DNA of 47,383 nt from positions 1 to 47,383 of the forward strand of contig JAJEDB010000017.1 of the NCBI GenBank assembly GCA_022821725.1, in the 5' to 3' direction. Positions 17,400-25,806 of the stretch are shown here, one piece after another. The stretch comes from Candidatus Poribacteria bacterium (GTDB taxonomy: Bacteria > Poribacteria > WGA-4E > WGA-3G). Below the pieces are notes generated by a model. That model made no database searches and was not told where the DNA came from. It saw only the letters and a program-made list of their open reading frames with translations. The position numbers and the translations under genes are program-made. Numbering within the stretch: the first letter of the stretch is position 1; each line of letters opens with the position of its first letter.

Positions 17400-19319
17400 A
17401 TGAAACTATTTGTGCCGGGAAGGATTTGCCTGTTCGGTGAGCACAGCGATTGGGCAGGTGGGCACCGGCGAAGTAACGCAGCGCTCGAAAGGGGCTATAC
17501 GTTAATAACCAGCACAAACCAAGGTGTATACGCCGAGGTTAAACCGCATCCGAACCGTCTGATTTTAAAAACGACCCTCAGCGATGGGACACGCCACGGT
17601 CCTTATAGTTTGCCTATGGAGCGAAGCGCACTGCTCGCTGAAGCTGAAAAAGGTGAGTTTTTTAGTTATGCTGCTGGCGTCGCCTATGAGATTTTAACGA
17701 ACTACCGTGTGCAAGGCTTGGAAATCGACAACTATCTCACAGATTTACCTGTCAGAAAAGGGTTATCTTCGAGTGCCGCTATCAGTGTTCTGGTGGCACG
17801 CGCCTTTAACCGGACCTATGATCTTAAATTAACAACGCGCGGAGAAATGGAATATGCTTACCGAGGGGAGACGACAACGCCTTCACGGTGCGGACGCATG
17901 GACCAAGGGTGTGCATACCAACGTCCTATTCTCATGACGTTTGACGGTGACCATATTGATGTAAAAGACTTCAGTGTGCCGCACGACATGTACCTTGTAA
18001 TTGTCGATCTCGGTGCCAGTAAAGATACACGCCTGATATTGAGCCAATTAAATCACTGTTATCCATTTGCAGAAAGTGAATTAGAAAAGAACGTGCAACA
18101 CTATCTCGGTCCCTTGAGTGCAGAGATTACACAGCAGGCGTATCAAGCACTTCGCGATGGAGATGCAGAGGCGGTCGGTAAACTCATGACGTCCGCACAA
18201 ACGGAATTCGATAAGCATTTGATACCCGCATGTCCATCACAATTGACGGCACCTGTGCTCCACAAAGTTCTGAATTATGAACCGATTCAGCCGTATATCT
18301 GGGGCGGGAAAGGTGTGGGATCGCAAGGGGATGGTTCTGCACAATTCATCGTCAAAGATGAGGCGAGCCAACAGCGCGTCATTGAGATTATTGAACGGGA
18401 TTTGGAGATGTCGTGCCTGAAACTCGTTATTGAGGCGGGTCGGCATGTCCGCAAAGCCGTTGTTCCTGCCGCTGGCTTCGGAACGCGGCTATTTCCGGCA
18501 TCAAAGGCGATGAAGAAGGAACTCTTCCCTGTTATTGATAAGTCTGGACGTGCCAAACCGGCAATCATGGCAATCGTTGAGGAAGCGATCAATGCTGGCA
18601 TTGAGGAGGTCTGCCTTATCGTGCAGCCCGGAGATACCGAGCTTTTTGAATCGTTTTTCCAGACACCACCACGGATTGAACATTATAACAAACTCAGTAA
18701 GGAGAACCAGGCGTATTGCGACGCACTGCTGGAATTGGGGAGCCGTGTGTCATTCGTTACGCAAGACGTTCAAGAGGGTTTCGGACATGCCGTCTACTGC
18801 GCGAGAGAATGGGTTGGGAACGAACCGTTTCTGCTCATGCTCGGCGATCATCTCTACGGTTCAGATGAGGAGAGATGTTGTGCACGACAGGTCGTAGAGG
18901 CTTATGAGCGGGTGGGCCATAGTGTCGTCGGGCTGAAAGTGACACCGATTGAGCAGTTGTCGAACTTCGGTTGTGTCACCGGCGCATGGAGAGAAGAGAA
19001 TTCCCTACTCTCGCTAACAGAGATTTATGAGAAACCCGATCCTGAGTATGCCATGGAACATTTGCACGTAGATGGGATGGATGTGGACCAGTTCTTAACG
19101 GTGTTCGGTATCTATGTGCTTCAACCCCAGATTTTCGAGTTTCTGGAACGAAATATCACCCATAATCTCCGGGAGCGAGGCGAATTCCAACTTACGTCCT
19201 GTTTAGACGAATTACGGAAGGCAGACGGATTTTCTGGGTATGTTGTTAAAGGGCGGCGGTTTGACATCGGTCTCCCTGAGGAGTATCGACAGACGGTTAT
19301 TGAGTTCATGGGGGCTTAG
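17400..19319 (+). CDS. Bifunctional GHMP sugar kinase / UTP-sugar-1-phosphate uridylyltransferase fusion
   Basis: The 639-residue protein joins two enzymes. Residues 1-345 are a GHMP kinase of galactokinase/arabinokinase type: PGRICLFGEHSDWAGG (6-21) and the phosphate loop GLSSSAA (121-127). Residues about 353-639 are a GalU-type nucleotidyltransferase: VVPAAGFGTRLFPASKAMKKE, LIVQPGD, LLMLGDHLY and IGLPEEYRQTVIEF. Together they would phosphorylate a free sugar at C1 and transfer UMP to make a UDP-sugar, a salvage route analogous to the fucose enzyme FKP but in the opposite domain order and with a uridylyl rather than guanylyl domain. The sugar (galactose, arabinose, glucuronate) cannot be told. 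One frame, no stop between domains. Confidence 0.85.
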   Translation: MKLFVPGRICLFGEHSDWAGGHRRSNAALERGYTLITSTNQGVYAEVKPHPNRLILKTTLSDGTRHGPYSLPMERSALLAEAEKGEFFSYAAGVAYEILTNYRVQGLEIDNYLTDLPVRKGLSSSAAISVLVARAFNRTYDLKLTTRGEMEYAYRGETTTPSRCGRMDQGCAYQRPILMTFDGDHIDVKDFSVPHDMYLVIVDLGASKDTRLILSQLNHCYPFAESELEKNVQHYLGPLSAEITQQAYQALRDGDAEAVGKLMTSAQTEFDKHLIPACPSQLTAPVLHKVLNYEPIQPYIWGGKGVGSQGDGSAQFIVKDEASQQRVIEIIERDLEMSCLKLVIEAGRHVRKAVVPAAGFGTRLFPASKAMKKELFPVIDKSGRAKPAIMAIVEEAINAGIEEVCLIVQPGDTELFESFFQTPPRIEHYNKLSKENQAYCDALLELGSRVSFVTQDVQEGFGHAVYCAREWVGNEPFLLMLGDHLYGSDEERCCARQVVEAYERVGHSVVGLKVTPIEQLSNFGCVTGAWREENSLLSLTEIYEKPDPEYAMEHLHVDGMDVDQFLTVFGIYVLQPQIFEFLERNITHNLRERGEFQLTSCLDELRKADGFSGYVVKGRRFDIGLPEEYRQTVIEFMGA

Positions 19320-19353
19320 GGCAACTGATACCCTTATGAGAATAGGACCTTAA

Positions 19354-19378
19354 ACCAAAGGTGTAGCCTGCAACAACA
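19354..19378 (+). repeat. Leader element, fragment D
   Basis: ACCAAAGGTGTAGCCTGCAA and the following CAACA repeat box 1 of copy A; the match stops at 19378 and the hairpin partner is missing. It lies 35 bases after the kinase fusion stop. Confidence 0.65.
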
Positions 19379-19461
19379 AACTGCGACGAAAGTTTCAAAG
19401 GTGCAAAGTGTACGAAGGTTTGCAAGTTTACAGATTTTAGAACACTTCACAACTTTCTACC

Positions 19462-19554
19462 AGACCCGTAGCCTGCAACAACGGCGCAGGCGGATTTGAG
19501 AAACCCACGTAATTGACATAACGACCTTTATTTCTCCGCAAGGAAAAATTAAAA
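19462..19554 (+). repeat. Leader element, copy B, inverted at the 3' end of the SpoIIE gene
   Basis: Box 1 with its hairpin GCCTGC (19471-19476) and GCAGGC (19486-19491), then ACGT remnants, and the end box CCGCAAGGAAAAATTAAAA at 19536-19554. No plus-strand gene follows. The ATTAA of the end box supplies the TAA stop (19551-19549) of the minus-strand SpoIIE gene. Confidence 0.8.
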
Positions 19555-22500
19555 GGGGATTTTGATGACAACGATCGTCATATCGTCGTATTGCTCCGCT
19601 TCTCCCACGAAGTTTTGAACATCTTCAACGAGGCTCTGAATCACTTCCGTCGCAGTGAAACTATCAGGAATTTCTGAAACCACTTCCTTTAAACGGTCCG
19701 TGCCATACATTTCCTCGTCCGTATTGAGTGCCTCAATCAGACCATCGCTATGAAAAATTAGGACATCCCCCGCATCTAAATCGAAGGTGACCGACTCATA
19801 CTCGACCTTTTTCATACTGCCAAGTGGAAGATCGCTATTTTCAATTTCAATGATCTCCGCACCTCGCTTAAGAACAGGATAGGGTTGTCCGCCATTCGCA
19901 TAGTCAACCCGTCTCTTGGTTTCATCCAGGACAGCGAGGTTCAGCGCGATGAAACTCGGTCCGTACATGCGTGGTGCCAACCCCGCATTGAGATCCGTGA
20001 GAATGATACCCGATTCGGACTTGAAACGCGAGACTTCATATAGCATCCCATTCGTTAGCACGGCGTTCATCGCGCCGCGTAATCCTTTTCCGGCGGCATC
20101 TGCGACCGCGATAGCAGTCTGTCCGTTCGCGACGGTGAGGTAATCGTAGAAGTCGCCACCTACCTGTGTCGCAGGGACCGACATTCCCGCAACATCAAAC
20201 CCTTTCGTATCCGGAGCTTCGGTCGGCAGAAGTCCCATCTGAATATTCTGCGCTTCGCTCAGTTCGGCACGGATACGTTGTATCTCCGCTTCTTCCCTTT
20301 GACGCACTTCATTACGCAGTTGTAGGGTATGGCGGCGGTTTACGATCAGACGACCAATTAGCGTTAGAACGACGGTCATAAAGATGACTGTTGGGAGATA
20401 AGTTCGCCATCGCGTCCACAGGGGTGGCGATATACTGAAATCTACCACCGCTGGCGTATGTGTATAGGGCCAATCTTTACGGAATGCCGTGACGAGGAAC
20501 CTGTAATTACCTGCTTTAAGACCCGTATATCGGATACGCAGAATCCCGTCTTGATTTTGGAGTTCTTGGACAATACCACTGTCGCGCATGGTATGCTGCG
20601 GCGTCGACACGGAGGCGGTAGAAGGGGTCCACGCCTCGGAGGTTCCCCCGGCACTTGTTGATAGAAGCGAGAACTCCTCTGCCGAAACGTTTGTCCATGT
20701 GGGAGTGTCCAGTCCGATTAATTTAAAGCGATAGGAAAGCCCTTCTCGGAGCGGACTGATACCTTGGATATTTAAAATCTTCGTTCCGCGCGAAGGCAGT
20801 GTTAAACTCGCTGAAAGGTCGGTGTAAATTTTATCAGATTCAAGGGAGGTCAGTCGACATTCTGGCAATCCACCACGTGTGGGTGTATATTGTGTGACAC
20901 CGCCTTCGGTTGTAAACCAAATATCTTTGTTGGATGATTCATGAATTTTCGAGATATTGTTATGGGTGAGACCGTCTTTTGTTGTGAGGTTATAAAAGGT
21001 TTCACCGTCGTATCGGACAGTACCGCCGCCCCATGTCGCGAACCATATATTTCCGCGGCTATCCTCCATGACATCCTTCACGTTATCAACGAGAAAACCA
21101 TCTTCTTTTGTTGTATAGGTTTTCACCTTTTCCCCATCATAATGGATTACCCCGCGGGATGTTGCTAACCAGAGCACCCCCTCTTGCGTCGTTAGGGAGT
21201 CTTGTAGTTCAGCGAATTCAATCGCCTCAAGAGAAATGAGCGTTGTGCCGTGATAAGTCTTAAGAGCATCGGGAAAAAGAAAAGTTATTCGGTTATTTGT
21301 CTCTCTTGGGTTCTTCCAAACAGCAATCGGGAGTGTACTCGACTCTCCGTCGAGCGGAAGTGGGTTACCGAGTTCAGTGTCACTCCAAAGTATCAATTTT
21401 CCCGTTACGGCGTTAAAGAACCATTTGCTGCCTGATGCGATTTTTAACAGTGTTGTCGCTTGAAGGGGAAGGGTTTCAGGTTTACTCGGACGATTTGTTG
21501 CGGTGTTAATTCCTTTCGGATAGCGTAGGGACTTACCGTTATCGAAGTGGACCCACAATCTATCGTTGGAATCTCTGTATACATCGGTGATAGCGGCTGC
21601 ACCGAACGCTATTGGGGGTATTGGCGTAGGCGTAGTGTTCGGACCGATTTCTTGAAACGGGATTCTTTGAAACCCGGTGTTTGTCAACCGTAATAATCCT
21701 GTTGCATCGGCTTTAAAGAGGTGCCCTCCGAAAGCCATCCAAGTATGTTCTCCTTCGTGGACGAGAACATTCGTGTTGCTATCTGACCGTTCGCCCCCGG
21801 GCCCGATTGCTGTTTGGATGGGAATAGACACTTGACTGAACTTGCCATTTGCGTATCGAAAGAAGGTATATGGCAATCGCGTGGAACTCCCATCCACCCC
21901 TGGTTCGTCAATAAACCAGACGTGCCCGCCAACTTCGAATATTTTTTCGATTTCAGTTCGAGATGGCCGAACGCGTTCCATAGTTCTATTGTCAGTTTGA
22001 GAGGCGCGCGACGGATCATTTTGCACTGAACTCACTCTGAAAATATGTGTGGTAAGTTCTTCGGATTCTGCATCGTAACGGGCGACACCGCCTGGCACAC
22101 TAAACCAGAGATACCCTCGACTGTCCTCAAATATCATCCGGACTCTATTGGTTCCGAGTCCAGCGTGTGTGCTGATAGCAGGTGTTGGGTCAAATGATGT
22201 TACGCCATTATCGTGGCCAAACCACAATTTACCATCTATGGCTTCATAAATCGTATGAATCCCTTCAACGCCGAGTCCGCTGTTGATACGGTCAGGCAGT
22301 TGCGTGAGGGTGGCATCGTACTGATGTGCGCCAGTTTCGTCAGTAAACCATAGATTGCCCCATGCATCCTCGAGTTCAAGAAACCCCAGTAGGTTTCCGT
22401 GCTGTGAACCGTGCCACCATCTGGTCGTGCGTCCATCGCTGAACCAGACTCGATTTTTCGTGTCATTCTGTATGGATGCCAATCTCTGTATTGATGCAGG

Positions 22501-23421
22501 TCTATTCCCGATGGAGCCGCTCTGTCCCCACGCTAAAGGGAGGATTTTCTCAAAGACTTGCCCATCAAAACGTAAGAGCAGATTGTAGCCACCGAACCAC
22601 AGGTTTCCAGAAGTGTCTTCACCTATCGTTTCGATCGCATTCACAGCGTTAAGATTTGACAAGTCGTAGCGTGTAAATCCAATATTTGGATGAACCCGCT
22701 GTGTTCCGTCATCTGTTCGCTCGTTTGCGTTATCACTGTCCGTGATTTGTAAAGGGTCCTCTACCCAACGGTTCTCTCGGAAACTGAGGATTACACCGCG
22801 CGGTTGTTCTTCACCTTCGCTGCCACCGATCCAAATCGTTCCGTCATCGCTTTCAAAGATGATGTTTATTGTGAAATCCCGGGAGCGGAGCAGATCTTCG
22901 CCTATAATTTCGTTTGGATATGCTTGGGGCAGGCGTTGGACACCTGGAGTGATGTACTTCGTGAGTTGCTGGTTCTCACCGACCCATATATCGCCACGAT
23001 CGTCAACCAGCAGCGAATTGCCGGCACCTATCAGATTAATAGAAGCACCGTCAAACCGACTGACTCTCCCCGCGCTTTCTGCGCGGAAATGCGTGAGGAA
23101 CCAGATATGTCCCCATTTGTCTTCGACAATTTGGCGTGTCTGTCCAAGAAGTGCCCCAGGTCCTACATTGGAGGTAGGGGCGTTCTCAGAAGTATCTGGA
23201 GATCCGATGTAAGATTCAAACCTGATCCCATCGAATCGGCTCACTCCACCCCGATCGGAACCGAACCATAGATCCCCCCGACTGTCCTGAAAAACGACAG
23301 GGACAACGGGACCTATCAAGCCATCGGCGACGGTGTAGGTAAGGATTTGCTCAGACTCCGTTGCTACACATACGAGGATCGTCAAACAGACTATGCTAAG
23401 GATTAAAATGGCGTTTTTCAT
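19549..23421 (-). CDS. Reg_prop sensor propeller with Y_Y_Y domain and SpoIIE-type PP2C phosphatase output
   Basis: The 1290-residue protein starts with a signal anchor (KNAILILSIVCLTILVCVA). Residues about 30-850 hold repeated propeller motifs of the two-component regulator type (FQDSRGDLWFGSDRGGVSRF, MEDSRGNIWFATWGGGTVRY). A Y_Y_Y-like beta domain follows (about 870-1010), then one transmembrane helix (LPTVIFMTVVLTLIGRLI), a coiled coil, and a C-terminal SpoIIE/PP2C domain (AQNIQMGLLPTEAPD, GGDFYDYL, ADAAGKG, FHSDGLIEA). It should sense an external signal and dephosphorylate a Ser/Thr-phosphorylated target such as an anti-anti-sigma factor, neither of which is in the window. Histidine kinases use the same sensor; here the output is a phosphatase. 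It is flanked by inverted leader elements B and F. Confidence 0.9.
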   Translation of the reverse strand: MKNAILILSIVCLTILVCVATESEQILTYTVADGLIGPVVPVVFQDSRGDLWFGSDRGGVSRFDGIRFESYIGSPDTSENAPTSNVGPGALLGQTRQIVEDKWGHIWFLTHFRAESAGRVSRFDGASINLIGAGNSLLVDDRGDIWVGENQQLTKYITPGVQRLPQAYPNEIIGEDLLRSRDFTINIIFESDDGTIWIGGSEGEEQPRGVILSFRENRWVEDPLQITDSDNANERTDDGTQRVHPNIGFTRYDLSNLNAVNAIETIGEDTSGNLWFGGYNLLLRFDGQVFEKILPLAWGQSGSIGNRPASIQRLASIQNDTKNRVWFSDGRTTRWWHGSQHGNLLGFLELEDAWGNLWFTDETGAHQYDATLTQLPDRINSGLGVEGIHTIYEAIDGKLWFGHDNGVTSFDPTPAISTHAGLGTNRVRMIFEDSRGYLWFSVPGGVARYDAESEELTTHIFRVSSVQNDPSRASQTDNRTMERVRPSRTEIEKIFEVGGHVWFIDEPGVDGSSTRLPYTFFRYANGKFSQVSIPIQTAIGPGGERSDSNTNVLVHEGEHTWMAFGGHLFKADATGLLRLTNTGFQRIPFQEIGPNTTPTPIPPIAFGAAAITDVYRDSNDRLWVHFDNGKSLRYPKGINTATNRPSKPETLPLQATTLLKIASGSKWFFNAVTGKLILWSDTELGNPLPLDGESSTLPIAVWKNPRETNNRITFLFPDALKTYHGTTLISLEAIEFAELQDSLTTQEGVLWLATSRGVIHYDGEKVKTYTTKEDGFLVDNVKDVMEDSRGNIWFATWGGGTVRYDGETFYNLTTKDGLTHNNISKIHESSNKDIWFTTEGGVTQYTPTRGGLPECRLTSLESDKIYTDLSASLTLPSRGTKILNIQGISPLREGLSYRFKLIGLDTPTWTNVSAEEFSLLSTSAGGTSEAWTPSTASVSTPQHTMRDSGIVQELQNQDGILRIRYTGLKAGNYRFLVTAFRKDWPYTHTPAVVDFSISPPLWTRWRTYLPTVIFMTVVLTLIGRLIVNRRHTLQLRNEVRQREEAEIQRIRAELSEAQNIQMGLLPTEAPDTKGFDVAGMSVPATQVGGDFYDYLTVANGQTAIAVADAAGKGLRGAMNAVLTNGMLYEVSRFKSESGIILTDLNAGLAPRMYGPSFIALNLAVLDETKRRVDYANGGQPYPVLKRGAEIIEIENSDLPLGSMKKVEYESVTFDLDAGDVLIFHSDGLIEALNTDEEMYGTDRLKEVVSEIPDSFTATEVIQSLVEDVQNFVGEAEQYDDMTIVVIKIPF

Positions 23422-23423
23422 TC

Positions 23424-23505
23424 TTTAATTTTACCTTGCGGAGTGATGAAATGAATCTGGAACTTTGACGCGTATTCCTCAAATCCGCCCTCCACTACGT
23501 TACGG
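23424..23505 (-). repeat. Leader element, copy F, before the SpoIIE gene
   Basis: On the minus strand a GGGCGGATTTGAGGAA segment resembles box 1 of copies A and B after the hairpin, and CCGCAAGGTAAAATTAAA (23441-23424) ends two bases before the ATG at 23421. AAGG serves as the ribosome binding site. The AGCCTGCAAC part is not preserved. Confidence 0.6.
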
Positions 23506-23540
23506 GCTTACGGTTTGATTTTATCTTTAATTTTGCGTCC

Positions 23541-23658
23541 GAAGACAGCAGCCTGCAACAATACGCAGAAATACCCTATCAAAAACACGCAGGCGGATAT
23601 ACGAAAGGGCACGTGAGATTATTAATCCACCTGACCGAACCGCAAGGTAAGATTAAAA
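23541..23658 (+). repeat. Leader element, copy C, inverted at the 3' end of dapL
   Basis: Box 1 begins GCCTGCAACAA at 23551; its pairing partner GCAGGC is at 23589-23594, so the loop has grown from 9 to 32 bases while the stem is kept. CACGTGAG follows at 23610-23617, and the end box CCGCAAGGTAAGATTAAAAG at 23640-23659. Its ATTAA supplies the TAA stop of the dapL gene, as copy B does for the previous gene. Confidence 0.75.
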
Positions 23659-24822
23659 GGCGCGAATACGCGAAATTGCTTCCGCAATCACGCTGTCTGG
23701 GTACGTCAGCGAGATTCTGAAATAGCCTTCGCTCCACTGTCCATATCCGAGACCTGGTGTTACAACAACACCTGCTTCTTCAAGCAATGCTGTCGCAAAG
23801 GCACGACTTGAACCGTTAAAACGCTCAGGGACCGGTGCCCAAACGTACATTGTCGCTTTCGGCTTCTCGAGTGTCCACCCGCTGTCTCTCAGGGCATCTA
23901 CCACCATATCGCGGCGTTTTTGATAAACGACGTTGATTGCGGGGGTAATCTCGTCCGCTATTGAAAGTGCCTTTGCACCCGCGAATTGAAGTGAGCGGAG
24001 TGAACCGTTGTCGATATTATCTTTCACCGTTTTGACTGCGCTAACAGCAGTCGGGTTGCCAACGACAAATCCCAAGCGCCAGCCTGTCATGTTGAACGCT
24101 TTGCTTAATGAGAAAAACTCAACCGCCACTTCCGCTGCACCTTCCACCTGCAATATGCTGGGTGAGCGGTAACCGTCGTAGGTGTTCTCGCTATAGGCGT
24201 TGTCGTGCGCGATAAGGATGTTATTTTCTCTACCAAACGCCACGGCACGCTCGAAAAAATCGAGGTCAGCAGTCGCTGTTGTCGGATTGTTTGGATAGTT
24301 GATCCAGAGAACTTTGGCAAGTCGTTTCACTTCATCAGGAATAGCGTCAAAGTCAACATAGAAATCATTTTCTCGCAGAAGCGGAGCATAGTAGGTCGTT
24401 GCACTGGCGAAGACGTGTCCGATGTTGTAGGTAGGGTAGCCTGGACTCGCCGCTATACCAATATCGCCCGGATTGAGGATACCGAGTGCCATTTTGACGA
24501 TTGCGTCTTTACTACCGAGCGTTGTCGCTACCTGATCATCGGATAATGTGACCCCATAACGGTGCTGGTAAAAGTCGAGGACTGCCTGTGGAAAATCGTC
24601 AACAGGATTGTCGCAGCCGTAGCGGTGCCTGTCCCCATCATCGGGATTTTGGATCGCACTACATAAGGTTTCAACAACTGGATCAGGCGTTGGAAGATCT
24701 GGGTCACCGATACCGAGGCTAATCACATCGACACCGCGTGCTTGTGCTGCCTGCATTTTTTGGCGCAGGTCTACAAAAAGATAAGGTGGAAGTTTTTCTA
24801 ACCGTTCTGCGATTGTAATCAT
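23653..24822 (-). CDS. dapL: LL-diaminopimelate aminotransferase (DapL type)
   Basis: The 389-residue protein is a class I/II PLP aminotransferase: PPYLFVDLRQKMQ and SLGIGDPDLPTPDPV (35-49), NYPNNPT (175-181), and the PLP lysine K241 in SLSKAFNMTGWRLG. The N-terminus and GIGDPDLPTP are characteristic of DapL, which makes LL-diaminopimelate directly from tetrahydrodipicolinate in one step with glutamate. Two dapB genes 3-4 kb away, on the same strand, make the lysine assignment more likely. A related aspartate or alanine aminotransferase role remains possible. The gene has leader element E before it and inverted element C at its end. Confidence 0.8.
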   Translation of the reverse strand: MITIAERLEKLPPYLFVDLRQKMQAAQARGVDVISLGIGDPDLPTPDPVVETLCSAIQNPDDGDRHRYGCDNPVDDFPQAVLDFYQHRYGVTLSDDQVATTLGSKDAIVKMALGILNPGDIGIAASPGYPTYNIGHVFASATTYYAPLLRENDFYVDFDAIPDEVKRLAKVLWINYPNNPTTATADLDFFERAVAFGRENNILIAHDNAYSENTYDGYRSPSILQVEGAAEVAVEFFSLSKAFNMTGWRLGFVVGNPTAVSAVKTVKDNIDNGSLRSLQFAGAKALSIADEITPAINVVYQKRRDMVVDALRDSGWTLEKPKATMYVWAPVPERFNGSSRAFATALLEEAGVVVTPGLGYGQWSEGYFRISLTYPDSVIAEAISRIRAF

Positions 24823-24931
24823 ATGTTTAATGTACCTTGCGGATAAGTCATAGGATCCGCGAATTTAACGGCTTACGTGTTCGAGTTGAAGAAACACCCA
24901 AGCAAAAACCCTACGCCGTTGTTGCAGGCTT
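24823..24931 (-). repeat. Leader element, copy E, before dapL
   Basis: On the minus strand AGCCTGCAACAACGGCG begins at 24931, CACGTAAGCCG follows near 24880, and the end box CCGCAAGGTACATTAAACAT (24842-24823) abuts the dapL ATG region. The box 1 hairpin is degraded here (GTAGGG replaces GCAGGC). Confidence 0.7.
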
Positions 24932-25034
24932 GTTTTTTGGTGATATGCCGTACATATCCTTATGGTAGTTGTGGACTCGCCAAAAACCTGCCCGTAATGA
25001 AATGGAGGGCAGTCCAGGAGTCCATAGTTAAAAA

Positions 25035-25778
25035 TTATTTTAGATGAAGGATTGACTGTTGGGATTCGCTGAGGCTGTCCATAACGTTTGGACTGAAATG
25101 TAGACCTTGACCGCCCCAATCTGGCATATAGCCGATACTGTAGCAGTAATAGAGGGTCCGACGCGGTTTATCGGAAACGTTGATGACAGACCCGTGTGTA
25201 AGCGCCTCTGTAAAAATAATGGCATCCCCTGCTTTTGCGGGGATCGGGCTCAACACGGGGTTTTCATCGGGATGGTCTCCCCAAGGTTTTGGGAAATTGC
25301 TCTTATGTGCCCCCGGTATAACAGCGAAACACCCGTCCTCTACATCACAATCCAGCATCGGAAAGACCGCTTTTGTTAAGGTGGATACCATCTCTCCGTT
25401 TTTACAATGATATTGGCATTTCGGGATAATCGGTGTTCCGTGCATGTGTAACCCGGTATAACCACCGCCCCACCGGTAGATTGTGTAGGTATGATTGAGG
25501 CGATACGGACCCCCGGTTACGCCTTGAATTACGTCCAGGACCTCCGGAATATCGATCAGCGTATTGAATACACTGTCTGCCTCCAAGATGTTAGAGATGT
25601 AGAGTTCTTTCTCCGTTCGCTGGGTGCCGAGGCACAGCGGGGGCGGATAGTCGTCGGGCGGCATATTCTCGTACTGATCTAACACAGCATTACACGCCTC
25701 GACGACTGCTTCGGGGATAACACTCTTCAGGACAATAAAGCCTTGCAGATCAAATAGATATTTCTGTTCGTCTGTCAT
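25035..25778 (-). CDS. Phytanoyl-CoA dioxygenase (PhyH) family protein with HxH instead of HxD
   Basis: The 247-residue protein has the PhyH family layout: an N-terminal GFIVLKSVIPEAVVEACN helix, a metal-region GLHMHGTPIIPKCQYHC and the distal His in FTEALTHGSVINVSDKPRRT (H195, followed by Arg for 2-oxoglutarate). Members are Fe(II)/2-oxoglutarate dioxygenases that hydroxylate small molecules or lipids. The expected H-x-D is H111-M-H113 here, so activity or metal use may differ, unless D is supplied elsewhere. No pathway neighbour points to a substrate. Leader end box CCGCAAGGAAAAATTAAAA precedes the ATG. Confidence 0.75.
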   Translation of the reverse strand: MTDEQKYLFDLQGFIVLKSVIPEAVVEACNAVLDQYENMPPDDYPPPLCLGTQRTEKELYISNILEADSVFNTLIDIPEVLDVIQGVTGGPYRLNHTYTIYRWGGGYTGLHMHGTPIIPKCQYHCKNGEMVSTLTKAVFPMLDCDVEDGCFAVIPGAHKSNFPKPWGDHPDENPVLSPIPAKAGDAIIFTEALTHGSVINVSDKPRRTLYYCYSIGYMPDWGGQGLHFSPNVMDSLSESQQSILHLK

Positions 25779-25798
25779 TTTTTAATTTTTCCTTGCGG
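25779..25798 (-). repeat. Leader end box before the PhyH-like gene
   Basis: CCGCAAGGAAAAATTAAAAA (25798-25779, minus strand) is identical in core to the end box of copy A and abuts the ATG at 25778; AAGGAAAA serves as ribosome binding site. Boxes 1 and 2 are not present because the preceding gene ends at 25807. Confidence 0.8.
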
Positions 25799-25806
25799 CT
25801 AAGCGA

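Noticed and set aside
22742..23271. Two plus-strand frames of about 155 codons inside the SpoIIE gene
   Set aside because: They mirror the minus-strand propeller repeats and have cysteine- and serine-rich nonsense translations.
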